DNA of 64,000 nucleotides from Helianthus annuus (lineage: Eukaryota > Streptophyta > Magnoliopsida > Asterales > Asteraceae). The DNA is taken from the NCBI RefSeq assembly GCF_002127325.2, contig NC_035434.2, positions 77,755,343 to 77,819,342 on the forward strand. Direction: 5' to 3'. The notes beneath the pieces were generated by a model, which did not search any database, had not been told where the DNA came from, and worked only from the letters and a program-made list of their open reading frames with translations. This document shows positions 47,801 to 60,200 of the stretch, in pieces. Within the stretch, counting starts at the first letter, position 1. Each line of letters opens with the position of its first letter. The position numbers were made by a program, and so were the translations under genes.

Positions 47801-48371
47801 CCGTCAGAAAAGCTATGCTGATAAGCGTAGGAAACCACTCGAGTTTCAAGTTGGGGATCGAGTGCTACTCAAAGTTTCGCCCTGGAAGGGTGTAGTTTGT
47901 TTTGGTAAACGAGGCAAACTCAATCCGCGGTATGTCGGACCGTTCGAAATCATAGAAAGAATAGGCAAAGTGGCCTATAGACTAAATCTACCAGCAGAAC
48001 TCGGTGCAGTTCACAACGTTTTCCACGTGTCGAATCTGAAGAAGTGTCTGTCAGATGAGACCCTCATAGTTCCTTTGAAGGAGCTCACTAGCGACGAGCA
48101 ATTGCGATTCGTCGAGGAACCAGTAGAAATCACGGACCGGGATGTTAAGGTCCTCAAGCACACCAGAATACCTCTTGTTCGAGTTCGTTGGAACTCCCGT
48201 CGTGGCCCAGAGTTCACCTGGGAACGAGAAGACCAAATGAAAGAAAAGTATCCCCAATTGTTCGCAAACAGTACAACCACTACTGAGGCTGAAGCTACCA
48301 TGGAATTTCGGGACGAAATTCCAGATCAACAGGGGGAGGATGTGACATCCCAGGAAAACCATACAACTTAA
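44829..48371 (+). pseudogene. Linker and pol of element E, with one nonsense codon
   Basis: It continues the gag frame after element H. An asparagine-rich linker is followed by protease ([11 protein letters not shown]), reverse transcriptase (FIDDILIYS), RNase H ([10 protein letters not shown]), integrase and a chromodomain-like tail ([15 protein letters not shown]). A TAG at 47052-47054 replaces the conserved Ser codon after His-Pro-Gly in the integrase zinc domain. Frame is otherwise open to 48371. The internal Met at 47061 makes the second half look like a separate ORF, but it is the same gene. Confidence 0.92.
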
Positions 48372-48420
48372 CTAGCTTCCTCAGTGAGTACGTACCAAAT
48401 TTCGGGACGAAATTTCTTTC

Positions 48421-48433
48421 AAGTTGGGGATAA
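48421..48433 (+). other. Polypurine tract of element E
   Basis: AAGTTGGGGATAA before the 3' LTR. The hairpin AATTTCGGGACGAAATT occurs near 48303 and 48400. Confidence 0.85.
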
Positions 48434-50728
48434 TGTGACAACTCGTATTTCCGAACTTATACATGTGCTTAATGTAACGTATGTGAATTTGGTGTAATTA
48501 TTTGATACGTTAATTTAATGAGATGATATGTGTTATATGTTATTTGAGTGAATGTATTATGTAAACGCACAACACAACCCAACCGCACAAGTCATTTGGG
48601 TTACACTCTTGTACTCGGATCTATAGGGCAGCCCAAGTTTGGGTTCGGCCCATCCTCATTAGTTCGATTAACTCTTAGGGTGTTAGTAACCATCTCACAC
48701 TTTACCAAAACACTTTACACAGAAACCCTAGCTCTCTCCTTTCTCTCTAGAACTCGACGGCACACACACCCTCTCTATCGAAGATCTTTTCTTGTTGGAT
48801 CAATCATTTATTCCATCCTCCTCTCAATCGGTTAGTGTTCAATGATGCTATGATTCCATGATTTATATAATGATTAAAGTGTTGTGTATTATGATGAACA
48901 ATGATGTGTATGTGATTATGCTTATGTGGATCGGATGTTACAATATTAATCTAAGAACCGAATAGATGTTAATTGATCATCATGTCCTGTTTTCGGATTG
49001 TTGTTAATGATTTGGAGAATGTTATATGACTGCTTATGATTGCAAATCACTAGGGGATGCTCACGTAGATCGAATCACTTGTGTAGGGTGCTTAAACCGA
49101 ATTAGAGTTGATGTTTATGTGATGATAATCTTGATTCAGATGCATGTAATCGGTTGTATATTCAGGAAATCGGACCAAACAATAGGATTTGATAAGTTAT
49201 TGTTCGTGTTTTGACTATGTAAATCATTAGGGTTCATATGAATGGAATGATTAAAAACCTTGTTTAATCGATTGTATGTTAATCGGATAGTTGGAAATCT
49301 GTTAATTAATGATTGTAAATACGGAAGTTATTTAGTTGGTCAAACGAATTGATTGAGATTGTAACTGATGTGCATGATTTTTGGAATGTTATAACTAATC
49401 GCACAAGAAGTCCATTCGCACAAGTTGGTCAGTAGCACAAGGGGTCCTCAGTCGCACAAGACTGTTGGATCGCACAAGTTGTTTAACGGTTGGGCCAGGT
49501 AGACAAGTTGGGCTGGACTTGTTCCAATCGCACAACCCAAAATGGATCGCACAAGTCGACCGGATCGCACAAGCCGCCCGGATCGCACAAGACCTATATT
49601 TATTTATTGGCCGTATTCTGTTGGGATTGATCATTTGGGCCGGGTTATTCTATTGGGCTTCTAAGGGTGAATCGCACAAGGCAGATAGACTTGTGCGAGC
49701 CCGAACCTTTAAATCACACAAGTTGAATGCGTTATGACTGTTAAACGTGATGATGTGTATTTGCCATGATCAATGTGTGTTCTTAATCTGCTAGCTTATG
49801 TGATACTTATGTGCACAACTCGAAACCAAAACCTAACTTGTATGGTAATCCTGTTAGGACGTGGTTGACCACTCTTAGTTCAAGTAACCTTTCGTGTAAT
49901 CTGCCGAGCAAACCAAGGTGAGTTCACACTCTTACCAAGGCATGGGATTCCCGGGGTTGGGAATGGGATAGAAGGAATGAGATTGAACAAATACTTGTAC
50001 TTACACTGTTACTAAACTATCTACCATCGTCCTCGGATGCGAAGGATACATACGTAAAACCTACGTATACTTGTACTCATCACTGTCCTAAGGATGCGAA
50101 GGACACTTACGTAAAACCTACGTAAACTTATATTCACTACTGCCTCAGGTTGTGACAGGCACTTACGTAAAACCTACGTAAACCCCCGCGTACCACTGTC
50201 CTCGGGTTGAGAAGGATGCTTACGTAAAACCTACGTAAACCTTGTACGTACTACTGTTCTCGGGTTAAGAAGAACACTTATGGTTACAAATAGTCTAGTG
50301 TATATACAAATATGGGAAGCCCCCACTAATAGAACATACTATCGGCCTAGTAGAGCCACATGTTACGAAATGAACTTACTATTACGAACTTACTCACTGT
50401 GAACTCGCTCAACTAGTTGTTGACTCTCTGTTACATGCCTTGCAGTAGGTACTCTTGGAGCTTGCACGGGAGGCGCGATCGTTGTGGGCACATGGACTGT
50501 TGAGTTCCATGTTAAACATTTACACTTTATGAACTTATTGCTTATGTTTGGGTTTTCACAATTATGCTTCCGCTATACATTAACTATGTTTGGATTTGAA
50601 CACCTTTTATATTGATGGATTGGATTTTACTATGTACTCGTATTGTTCAATATGATTGGTGGCTTGATCCTGATCATGTCACGCCTCCAAGCGGTGGTGC
50701 TCTGCGGGTGGATTTTGGGGGTGTGACA
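48434..50728 (+). repeat. 3' LTR of element E
   Basis: 2295 bp and uninterrupted, against about 2302 bp reconstructed for the 5' copy. It carries the TCGCACAAG array (49398-49730), four TACGTAAAACCTACGTA units (50040-50245) and splice-like signals at the same places as the 5' LTR. It is followed by the CACAC target duplication. Confidence 0.95.
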
Positions 50729-50733
50729 CACAC

Positions 50734-52375
50734 CATCCAGACTCACTAAGCATACTTCAAAACCACCATCCAAAAGCCACCAACATCAAACCTCCACCCA
50801 AACAGTTGCTGAAACTTCTGTTGTATCAACATCTGCTGGTACTTCAGTTGTTACAACAACTGCTCCCACTTCAACACACACCACTTCAACACACACCACT
50901 ACCACTGCCTTATCACCACCAAAAACAACATCTCCACCATCACTTCCTGTCATAAAGCAGAAGACAGCAGATGTTACAACATCTGTTGTAATGACAACAG
51001 TGGTTGAAACACCAGTTGTTTCAACAACTGTTAGTCAGTCACAAACCACTGCCACTCAAACCACCACCACTGTTCTACACAAAACATCATCTGCTTCTCC
51101 TAAAATAAAAAGGAGAAGGATTATCATACCAGATGATGATTCTCCATCACCACCACCAACAGCTTCAAAATCCCAAGCACTTGTCACAATTCCAAAACCC
51201 ATTCCTCTCTCTTCAGCTCAAATTCACAAACCCTTACCTCCTGCAGGTGTCGTATTTCCTTTGGAACTCATAGCAGTTAGAGAAGAAATCAAATCTTTCT
51301 ATTATGAGGATGACCCTGCTAAAAGGAGTTTGCCATCAGTTGAAAGATATCCCAGGCCAAACAATATTGAAGAATATTTGAAAATCAAGGCCAAGCAAGC
51401 AGAGGATATCTCAAACAAAAATAAACAAGGGAAATCTGATAGAGAATTTCAGCAAAACTATCAGTTTCTGCTCACACAGGTCAGATCTATGGAGCAATTT
51501 GCCAAAAGAGTATGTCAGCAAATCTCTGAAAGGGCAGATGAGACCTAGAGAAAATATTACATTGAAAACATCATGACCTACAAGAAATACAAGGGGGAGA
51601 AATACATGTATAAAAACTGGACCATTCCTGAGCTTGAAAGTGAGGCAGCCAGGATCCAAGAAATGATCAAAGATAAGGTCCAGCAAACTCCTCCTGAAAA
51701 ATTCAAACAGTTTGAAGCTGACAAGGCCTTAGAGTTGAAGAGAATGAAAGAGGAGCTTGTAGTAGCTGATTATGGGTCAAAGAATTCTGTGTCAAAGTGG
51801 GGAGAAGCTAGGGTCAGGGCCACCTACAAAAGGTTGGAGGAGCTTAGGAAGAAAGATCCAACAGCTCCACAAAAGCCTGACTACTCCAAAGCAAAGGTCT
51901 CAAAAAGACCACCAAAACTGCAAGGAAAAAGAACACTGCTCCAGCTGGTGCTGCCATCTACAAAAGAAGGAGTAAAAGCCAGTCAGGTGCTGAAACAATT
52001 CAAGATCTAATTGCTGGTAATGACCTTGTAAAAGAAGGCATTAGGTTAATGATGAAAGAAGAATCTGAATTGGAACAATCTGCAAGTACTACACAGCCAG
52101 TCATGAATAGGCCTGCATCACCAAATACCTCAACCAATAAAAATCTCCCAAGAAACCCACCAGGCTCAAAAGTACTAAAGTGGAAAACTGATAAACAGAC
52201 CCACGTACTGACAGTGTTCAAGTCTAGTGGAGAAGTGAAGAAATTAACAAGGGAACAAGCTCTTGGCCAGAGTCTTGAAGATTTGCAGGATCTCCTTGAT
52301 CTTCCACTTAGCAGGGATGATGATGATACAGATGCCTTAACCTTTGAATTACAACTCAAAGGGCAAATAAGGTAA
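50734..52375 (+). pseudogene. Sirevirus-like element F, accessory ORF, right fragment
   Basis: The frame is open from the E junction through a threonine-, proline- and valine-rich low-complexity region to a TAG at 51546-51548. It continues in the same frame to 52010, after a frameshift to a third frame near 51920, and ends at 52375. The second half is charged and probably coiled coil (KEELVVADYGSKNSVSKW). Internal AAGGGGGAG near 51589 and the terminal purine tract fit Sireviruses, which carry several purine tracts before the 3' LTR. The product resembles no enzyme I recognise. Envelope-like or accessory is the class name, not a shown function. Confidence 0.65.
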
Positions 52376-52433
52376 CTGTTGTTGAGGCAATAAAGATCTA
52401 CCAATAATGGAGAATTTTGGCATTATCTGTTCC

Positions 52434-52443
52434 AGGGGGAGAT
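52434..52443 (+). other. Polypurine tract of element F
   Basis: AGGGGGAGAT immediately before TGTTGGGATTG, the classical junction of Sirevirus-type 3' LTRs. Confidence 0.85.
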
Positions 52444-53174
52444 TGTTGGGATTGAACCCTGCCAAAGGAACAGATAATAAAAGCCAAAACTGGATCGGAG
52501 CAGTGGATCCAGAATAAGCAGATGTTTTGAATGCAAGTCTCTCCCCTTGAAAGTGGTTTCAACATCTGCTGACCTCCTATCTACTGATCATACAAACTGC
52601 TGATCTACAACTGCTGAGCAAAGTCAAAGACTGATGAAGAACTGAAGCTCTGCTGCTCAATCTACTGCCTTGATTCAAGCACCGCTGATCATGACAAGTA
52701 CTGCTGGGCTCACAGCAGTGGAAGGATGCAGCAGCTGTTTATTTACTTTATGTTATGAAATGTAATATCAGTAGTTAGCATAAGCAGTATTTGTATAGGT
52801 CAGTTGTTAGAGTTTGTTAGGAGGTTAGATGTCACTTTCATGGTGACGTCAGCTAAGATGCTCAGTGGTTTGTTGCGTGCCTATAAATAGAACAGTGCTC
52901 TGCTCTGTTCTGTTTAGCTCTTCACCATCTTCTTCCTGCACGAACAAATTTCTGTGCTCAGGCTGAGGGAGAGTTTGCGAATCATACATGCAATTGTAAT
53001 CAAAGTTTGAAATAAATTTAAGCATTTGGTTCTTTGTTGAAAATGTATGATTGAAAGCATTTCTTCTGTTTGATTGTGAAAAGTTTGATTCCATTTAATT
53101 CCGCTGCACTACTCTTTCATTGTTCATCTTAATTCAAACACAAATCACAATCAATCCAAACTCAGATCCTAACA
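52444..53174 (+). repeat. 3' LTR of Sirevirus-like Ty1/copia element F
   Basis: 731 bp from TGTTGGGAT to ATCCTAACA, which form imperfect terminal inverted repeats. A TATA box (CCTATAAATAG, near 52880) is followed by CTGCTCTGTTCTGTT. Words built on CTGCTGAT recur at 52565-52700. The 5' LTR is outside the window, so divergence and target duplication cannot be read. Confidence 0.85.
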
Positions 53175-53449
53175 TAACACTATATATAATACTATATAAC
53201 ACCATATAAACACCGTATAACAATATATAACACCATATAATACCATATAACACTATGTAACACTATATAACATTATATAACAAATATAACACTGTAGTTT
53301 GTCTGATAGCATGTCTATGATAGATGTATAGTGTTATATTTGTTATATAATGTCATATAGTGTTACATAGTGTTATATGGTATTATTTGGTGTTACATAT
53401 TGTTATACGGTATTTATATGGTGTTATATAGTATAATATATAGTGTTAT
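53174..53449. repeat. Long near-perfect foldback (MITE-like)
   Basis: Arms of about 123 bp (53174-53296 and 53327-53449) pair with only a handful of mismatches around a loop of about 30 bases. Both are made of TATAACAC-type words. The left arm abuts the F LTR, even sharing its last base. No convincing target duplication is visible. Confidence 0.8.
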
Positions 53450-53496
53450 AATACACATTTCTCACACTTTAGGCCCTTTTTACATTATCCTTACCT

Positions 53497-53498
<2 letters not shown>

Positions 53499-53546
<48 letters not shown>
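53499..53546. repeat. (TA)24 microsatellite
   Basis: 48 bp of perfect TA repeat. Confidence 0.97.
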
Positions 53547-53550
<4 letters not shown>

Positions 53551-54119
53551 CTTTTATTTCATTTAATAGATTGTAAGATTTTTTTTGTTTGTTTTATTGT
53601 TTTGATACTTTGTTTTGCTTATCATTTTATTAAGTTTCTAATAACTTTTTGGTTTTTTTTTTGTTGAAGATAATTTTTATTATAAACTAATATGAAGTTC
53701 TTAATAACTTTTTGGTATTTTATTATAAACTAATTATTATTTACAAAACTTTTAAATAATAGTTAAATTTTTATAGAGAACTATTTGATAAGGTTCTTGT
53801 GTGTGGTATATCTATTAATAAAAAAATAATAAGTAACAACCACTTTAGAATTTAATAAATAAACTCATATTTGGATCTTATAATTAAGTTGATGTCACTC
53901 TCTTATTTTATTATTAGAGACTGACACTATATTAAAAGTATGAATTAAGAAAGGTTAATTAACAATTTTCCTTTTAAAATAGTTTCACAACACACGCATA
54001 TATACAATTATTACGTAATTTCAATTATATCTTATCTCAAAATATAATTTCTAAATCTAACTACTAATTGTTTAATATTTTTTTATTCAACCCGTGTAAT
54101 ACACGAGTCTGTAACCTAG
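53547..54119 (+). mobile_element. Helitron-like 3' end at 54119 (left boundary unknown)
   Basis: Near 54090-54106 the hairpin CCCGTGTAATACACGAG stands about 10 bases before CTAG (54116-54119), which is followed by T. Helitrons end in CTRR after a short hairpin and insert between A and T. No 5' TC end was fixed, so the left coordinate is only the start of featureless AT-rich DNA. Confidence 0.45.
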
Positions 54120-55148
54120 TAATTATATATATAGTATCTGTACAGGGCTCCTAATGCCACTCGAATTCTCAGGGATGACTCTAGGTAAAAGAAAATTTTT
54201 AGGGCTCATTTTTACTAGCCGCACAGGGCTTTAAGAGCCCTCGAATTCTTAGTGGCGGCTGTAGGTAAAAAAGCTTGGGATACCCCTAAATTTTTCTTCT
54301 AGATCCGCCACTGATTGGGAAAACTCACATATCCCACTAGACACTCCGATAAGCGATGGAAACAGGTAAGATACGACCAGTAAAAGTTTGAATCGAATCT
54401 AAGACCTCTGTTAGAAGTGATGAGGCATTTACCATCTTTTCACCCTATATGTTTAACGTAAGAAATCCTGAGTTTCTAATCTAATCATTTGTTTAAATCC
54501 TTAATGTATCCTACTTTTTAAAATGATTGATGTAATATATTTGTACACTTTTAATAGCAAGAAATAACAGAAAAAAGGACTCTTCTAGCTAGTGACTAGA
54601 AGTAGAACGAGGGGCACCAAAGTTCTAGGAGCATACATCAAAACAAGACCACGAGTTCCAATCTAATACATTAAGCTTTGCACTATTTTTAATCCACTCA
54701 AACGAGTTTGTTTTTATATCCTCCAAGATTCTAATTTTGTTGAAACTTATTTTCTCACTTTCCATAAAAACCATATCGTTACCAAGCAGGGGCGGACCTA
54801 CATTGGCCGAGACGGGTTCATCCAAACCCACTGAGTTATATAAATGGTCCGGAATGAACACATAAATAAACTATGAGATGAACCCATAAGGCGTTGTGTT
54901 TTAAACAATATGTCATGGGTTCAAGTCTTCCTATTGACACTTTAAAAAAAAAAAATTTCAGCCCTTACAGTTGAAATGTAGGTGCACTAGTTCATCAGGA
55001 TCCTCCAGCTTGTTTGTTGTTTTGTAGTAGTCTAAAGTGTGGTTTTATCTATGTGAATTTAGTTAGTTTGGTGGACTTCAATTACAATAAAATAGAACAT
55101 TGGTATGTAAATTGTAAAACTTTTAGAATTTCTAAAATATAGCAATAA
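54120..55148. other. Intergenic region with old repeat fragments
   Basis: No gene is seen. The minus strand from about 54316 starts CAGTGGCGGATCTAG, a common terminus of degenerate plant transposons, and contains two related 80-bp blocks. From about 54789 (GGGGCGGACCTACATTGG) to a poly-A run at 54945-54957 is a SINE-like stretch with a B-box-like GGTTCAAGTC near 54908. Both identifications are tentative. Confidence 0.35.
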
Positions 55149-55404
55149 GGCTGGTGGGTGTGGGGAGCGCCACCCCGCCACCTCAGCCTCCATAGCGCCA
55201 TCATACTTCCACCAGCATGTTAACGAGCAGGGGGGGGGGGGGGCTCCATCGAAGTTGATTGGCTTTAAAGGGGGGCGCTATAAAACCCCTAGCCACATCC
55301 TCCACACCATACAAGTTAAAGGAGAGGGCTTTAAACCCCTTGTGTGACGTGAGGTGAGGTGGCAGTAAGGTAGCGTGATAAAGCCCCTAGCCACACCTCC
55401 AGCC
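55149..55404. mobile_element. PIF/Harbinger-type MITE
   Basis: 256 bp with terminal inverted repeats starting GGCTGG(T/A)GG and related over about 20 bases. It is flanked by TAA on both sides (55146-55148 and 55405-55407), the three-base target duplication typical of Harbinger/Tourist elements. It contains a G-run of about 14. Confidence 0.75.
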
Positions 55405-55497
55405 TAAGCACTAAACCACATGGACCAAAACCACAATTTACTCTTTCCTTTTCTTAACTTGTGCCGTAAATTGTGTGTGAATTGTACTTTAAATTTT

Positions 55498-56033
55498 GGG
55501 GAATTGGCTAGTAATAATCCTAGCTAGAGGTTATTGGCCATTGACAATCCCACCTTTAAATATTCCCCCACCAGTCCCACATTTCCCCTATTTTTCCTAC
55601 AACGGTCCCCCGTTAAAAAAACTTAATGGAGTTATGTTTTTTTTCCAAATTACAAACAGTTTTTTACGGCTATTGATCAGAACGACGATACGAGTCCATT
55701 GATGTAAAACTTACCTCGAAACGGTGCTCCAAATAATGAAACCCGCACTTCAATTCGGGTGTTTAACTTTCCAATTAACAAAAATCAAGCCATTTGGAGC
55801 ACCATTTCGAGATAAATTTTACATCAAGGGACTTGTATCGTCGTTTTGATGAAAAGCCCTAAAAAAATCTGTTTGTAATTTGGAAAAAAGCTTAACTTTG
55901 TTAAGTTTGTTTTAACCGGGGGGGGGGGGTGTAGGAAAAATAGGTGAAAGGTAGAACTGGTGGAGAGAATATTTAAAGATAGGACTGTCAATGGCCAATG
56001 ACCTCTAATTAGGATTATTACAGGTCAATTCCC
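55498..56033. mobile_element. Mutator-type foldback MITE
   Basis: 536 bp. Long inverted repeats begin GGGAATTGGCTAGTAATAATCC on the left; the right end is closely similar on the other strand. The inner arms also pair, for example the matching runs around ATTTGGAGCACC and GGTGCTCCAAAT. The nine-base target duplication TTAAATTTT (55489-55497 and 56034-56042) fits the Mutator superfamily. Two homopolymer C/G runs lie at mirrored positions. Confidence 0.8.
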
Positions 56034-56042
56034 TTAAATTTT

Positions 56043-57208
56043 TAATAGTTAAGCTCGCTTGTTTGGAGTTGCCTATATAATGAGCAAAGCTTACGTTCAA
56101 CCAAATACTAATAAAAGCCTAGTTAAATTCACAATGTAAAGTCACATGTGAACAAAAAAAAACTAATTTTAACTAAACGTGTAAATTAGTTGTATAAATT
56201 TATGTGAGCCAACATTGGTTAAAATGAGAAACAGATGGTATTACAAATGTGAATTTACATCAAGTTTTAAGCACAAGTTCTACAACGTATTCACCCCATA
56301 TATTTATGATCTATGCTCAAAGTGATCGGTCACGATTCCTTATATTCTCTAGTTAGACACGAGTTAGTTTACTTGGTTCATAATTATTTGCTGTCTCGTT
56401 TCATATATAGGTGGCATTCTTGACACAAGAGAAGAGGTCCAAATAATAACCATTAAAACCTCTCCATCGCAAAGTATCACAGACGCCTCTCCTCCTATCT
56501 TTCCTCTCACAAACCTTCACTTGCAACACCCTTGTCAAAAGGTAACCCCCCCCCCCTCTTCCCGTGCGCACTTTAGACGGACTTCGACAGATATCTCTCC
56601 ACGTCGAAGCCTTGGAGAAGGTGTAACCACTTTTTAGCCCTTCAATCATCTTGCAGTTGATGACTAAGATCTTCTATTATGTCTTTTCTACTCCATAAAT
56701 CATGGATATCCTGTGCAAGATCAAAGGCCAAAAATGGTTCCCGGTTATCTATCTAACGTTTATCATTTGAACCCTCCCTTTGAAGCAGTCACGAATTGAA
56801 TTATATTTGTCTCATCAGGTTAAACTGGTCGAATCAAAAACGTTATATGGGTGTATCATCTTTATAAGCAGTAAAAGGATGAATTCAGAATCATAGGGAG
56901 AAAAAACTGTAGTTTTGATGAGAAGATTATCGAACAATTTTCCAATAACCAACTGAAGAACAGAAGTATCATGTCAAATTTCTTTGCTAAATTGTTTAAG
57001 GTAACTTTACAAACAGGTACATTAACTTTCCACTTATGCTAACAAAAACTGCACGATGTTTTGTCTTTTTTTTCAAGTGAAAAAAGACGAGCAGTGCAAG
57101 AATATTGCCTCTGGCACAAGAAAACAAATTCCCGTGCTCTAGAAGTAATAATTAAAATCCAAATGGATGAGAATGTATGAATCATCATCGACTCATCGTC
57201 ACATACTC
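56043..57208. other. Region downstream of TOC1
   Basis: The part next to 57208 must hold the TOC1 3' untranslated region. The exact polyadenylation site cannot be read. A short minus-strand stretch at 56642-56740 reads as about 33 protein-like codons (AFDLAQDIHDLWSRKDIIED). I could not identify it; it may be a gene fragment or chance. Confidence 0.5.
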
Positions 57209-60200
57209 TCATCCATTGAAAACTGCATAATTGTTTTCACTACCTGTGTGATCTTCCTCTTCCTCGTCATCATCATCGTCGTCATCCTCATCATCAAAAT
57301 CAGTAGAAGTGGGTTGACCGTTAAGATCCACATTAATCCCGTTAACCTTCCTCACAAATTGTCCCCTTACACGAGGTCGTCTCTCTGCTAGCTTTTTCCT
57401 ATTAACGTACCTGATTTTCTTATCGAAACACCGTTCTTTCCTCTTCTGCTTGAACTTGATCAAAGCTGCTTGTCTACGGTCAAGTTTATGTACCTTCGCA
57501 TTGTGGTTAGAAGAATTCCCGTACGAGTGCCATGTGGGCATTCCAGCTGGCATCTGGCCAGGTAAGCAAAGATTAACAGGATAGTAAGGGAATGATGTCA
57601 TTCCAGGCATGTGATGAGGTGGAATATTCATGTTCTGTTGGTACATCGATGAGGCTGGTGACATCATCACATGGTTCATCGGTCCCGGTAGGTAATATGG
57701 ATAAGCAGAATACGGGTTATAACCAGATTGTTGTGTTTCTGATACGTTGTAGTTCATTTGAAGATTGGATTCTGGAGGTAAAGGGGATCTGTCTACTGAT
57801 ACCGAATCGCGAGGTGCGTTATTGATATATATGTTTTCGTGATCACTAACCGCGTGTTCATATCGAGCAGCATTTTCATCGGTCGGGTTGATGTTTAATG
57901 CTGGCGGGTTGGCTTCATCCACGTGTGTATCACCCCTGAACGCGCTCGATTTGACATATGTAAAAAAGGCTGAAGACTGACCTATCCTTAGTTCACTCTT
58001 CTTTGGACCGAACATCACTTTCCCTGCAAACACAGCTACAAGATATGTAAGTCATAAGAACATCTTAAAATGACATTAAAGGGGGTGTTTGAATTTGGAT
58101 TCGGATTTTGGAATCAATCATCTGAACATAAACATATCCAAACAAGATAATATATGTGATGTGTCAAAAGACTCAAAAATACCGTAAAAACAGCTTAAAA
58201 TGATATTAAGGGGGTGTTTGAATTTGGATTCGGATTTTGGAATCAATCATCTGAACATAAACATATCCAAACAAGATATGTGATGTGTCAAAAGACTCAA
58301 AAATACCCTAAAAACAGCTTAAATGATATTAAGGGGGTGTTTGAATTTGCAGTTTTGAACTAATTATTTGTATCATAAACACATCCAAACACCGCATAAA
58401 TAGAAACTGGACCAAACATACTTTTCCCAGGAGACACATCTACAGGATATATCAAGTCAAAAAACAACTAAGACGACATCAAGGGAGTGTTTGGATTTGA
58501 TATTTGGAACTAACTATCTGAACATAAACACATCCAAACACCCCGTAAATAGAATTTGGACCCAACATAATTTTCCCTGGAGACACAGCTATAAGATATG
58601 TGATATGTCAGAGCATAAGAACAGGCAGGGCTGTAAACAAACCGAACGAACACAAACAAGGCCTTGTTCATGTTTGTTCATTTAGGAATGAACTTATGAA
58701 CATGTTCATGAACGGTTCACAAACACATACCGAATGAGATTTCTTGTTCGTGTTCGTTCATTAAGGAAATGAACATGTTCATGAACTTGGTTTAAAAAAG
58801 CGCGAGGCGCTCCGAAGTGGTTTGGTTCCAAAAGCTTTAAGCGACGCTTCAAGCGCGAAGCGAGAGCTTCACGTATACGAAGAGCTCAAAACTAAAAAAA
58901 TATTTGTACACATCAATATGACATATTCTACTTGTTAATTAATAATAAACACAAAAACATGATCAAAAAAACATAATTAACACATAAAAAACATAGTTAA
59001 AACATAAATTAAAGTCAATTATTGAAGAAAGTATGAAGAATCGATGCAGAAGAGGGAGGGAGCGGCTGAAGATGTTTACTAACGTTCTTTTTTTTAGGGT
59101 AAAGAAGTAGTGGACCTCAATTAAACCCTATTAGAGACTATTGGGCCTAAATAAAAAACCCAAATCTGACCTGATTGGGCTGAAGCGTCGCTTCAAACCA
59201 ATGGCGCTTCGGGCTTAAAGCGCGCTTCAAAACGCTTCACGTGATTTGTCACCTCAGAGCAAAAAAAAGCGACAACCCTAGCGCTTCATCGCCTCACGCT
59301 TTAAGCTCACTTTTTTAAACCAGGTTCATGAACACTTACTGAACGTTGACAAACACAAACAAATGTTCAAGAACATAAATGAACAACAAACCAACGTTAT
59401 ATATTTATTTAAAAATACAATCTGCATTTTTCATCAGAAAGATTATAAAGAATCCACTAAAAATAAATAAATACATAACATTATTAACACAAAAATTAAG
59501 AAGTTATTTTTTTTTGGGTAAAGACAAAAACTAACACAAAAATTAAGAAGTTTGCAAGCTTTAACACAAATTGAAATTGAAATGATAAAATGGGGGATGT
59601 TGGAGGTGGCAAATAGTATAACTATCGTTTCAAGTTTAAAATATTAAAGCCAATAATATATAACATAAAAAAACCTTTAAATGAACAAACACAAAAGATC
59701 ATAAATGAGCGAACATAAATGAAAACATTACCAAACGTTCACGAACATAAAAGACCGAACGCAGCCTCTATTCATGTTCGTTTGTTTAACTTATCGAACG
59801 AAAATTATTGTTCATGTTTGTTCATTAATAAACGGACAAACATAAACGACCGAACGAAGCCTTTGTTCATGTTTGTTTGTTTAACTTATCGAAGGAACTT
59901 TATTGTTCATGTTTGTTCATTTGTTAAACGGACGAACATAAACGAACCTCCCGCCGAACAGTTCACAAACTATTCGTTGAACGTTCGGTTCATTTACAGC
60001 CCTAGACACACAACTACAAGATATGTCAACTCATAAGAACATCTTATAACAACATTTCGAGCGTGTTTGGATTTGACATGTCAACTCATAAGAACATCTT
60101 ATAACAACATTTAGAGCGTGTTTGGATTTGACATGTCAACTCATAAGAACATCTTATAACAACATTTAGAGCGTGTTTGGATTTGTATTTTGGAACGAAT

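Larger units (their letters stand above)
20366..50728 (+). mobile_element. Element E: Tekay-type Ty3/gypsy retrotransposon, split by G and H
   Basis: LTRs begin TGTGACAACTCG and end GTGTGACA. The target duplication CACAC is at 20361-20365 and 50729-50733. Without the inserted G and H (and their duplications) it is about 9.7 kb. The 5' LTR is interrupted by G at 21861 and gag is interrupted by H at 36114. It is inserted in the Sirevirus ORF. LTRs differ at scattered positions, by eye a little over 1 percent, consistent with being older than H. Confidence 0.96.

Noticed and set aside
47061..48371. A separate integrase gene
   Set aside because: It is the same frame as 44829-47051, interrupted only by one TAG, so it is the C-terminal part of E pol.
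53370..53576. ORF with long YIYIYI run
   Set aside because: It is a translation of the TA microsatellite and foldback.
55225..55245. G-run of about 14 and other homopolymer runs near 24810, 43803, 55920 and 56548 as functional signals
   Set aside because: They are probably replication slippage products. Only the ones next to LTRs can be argued to be purine tracts.
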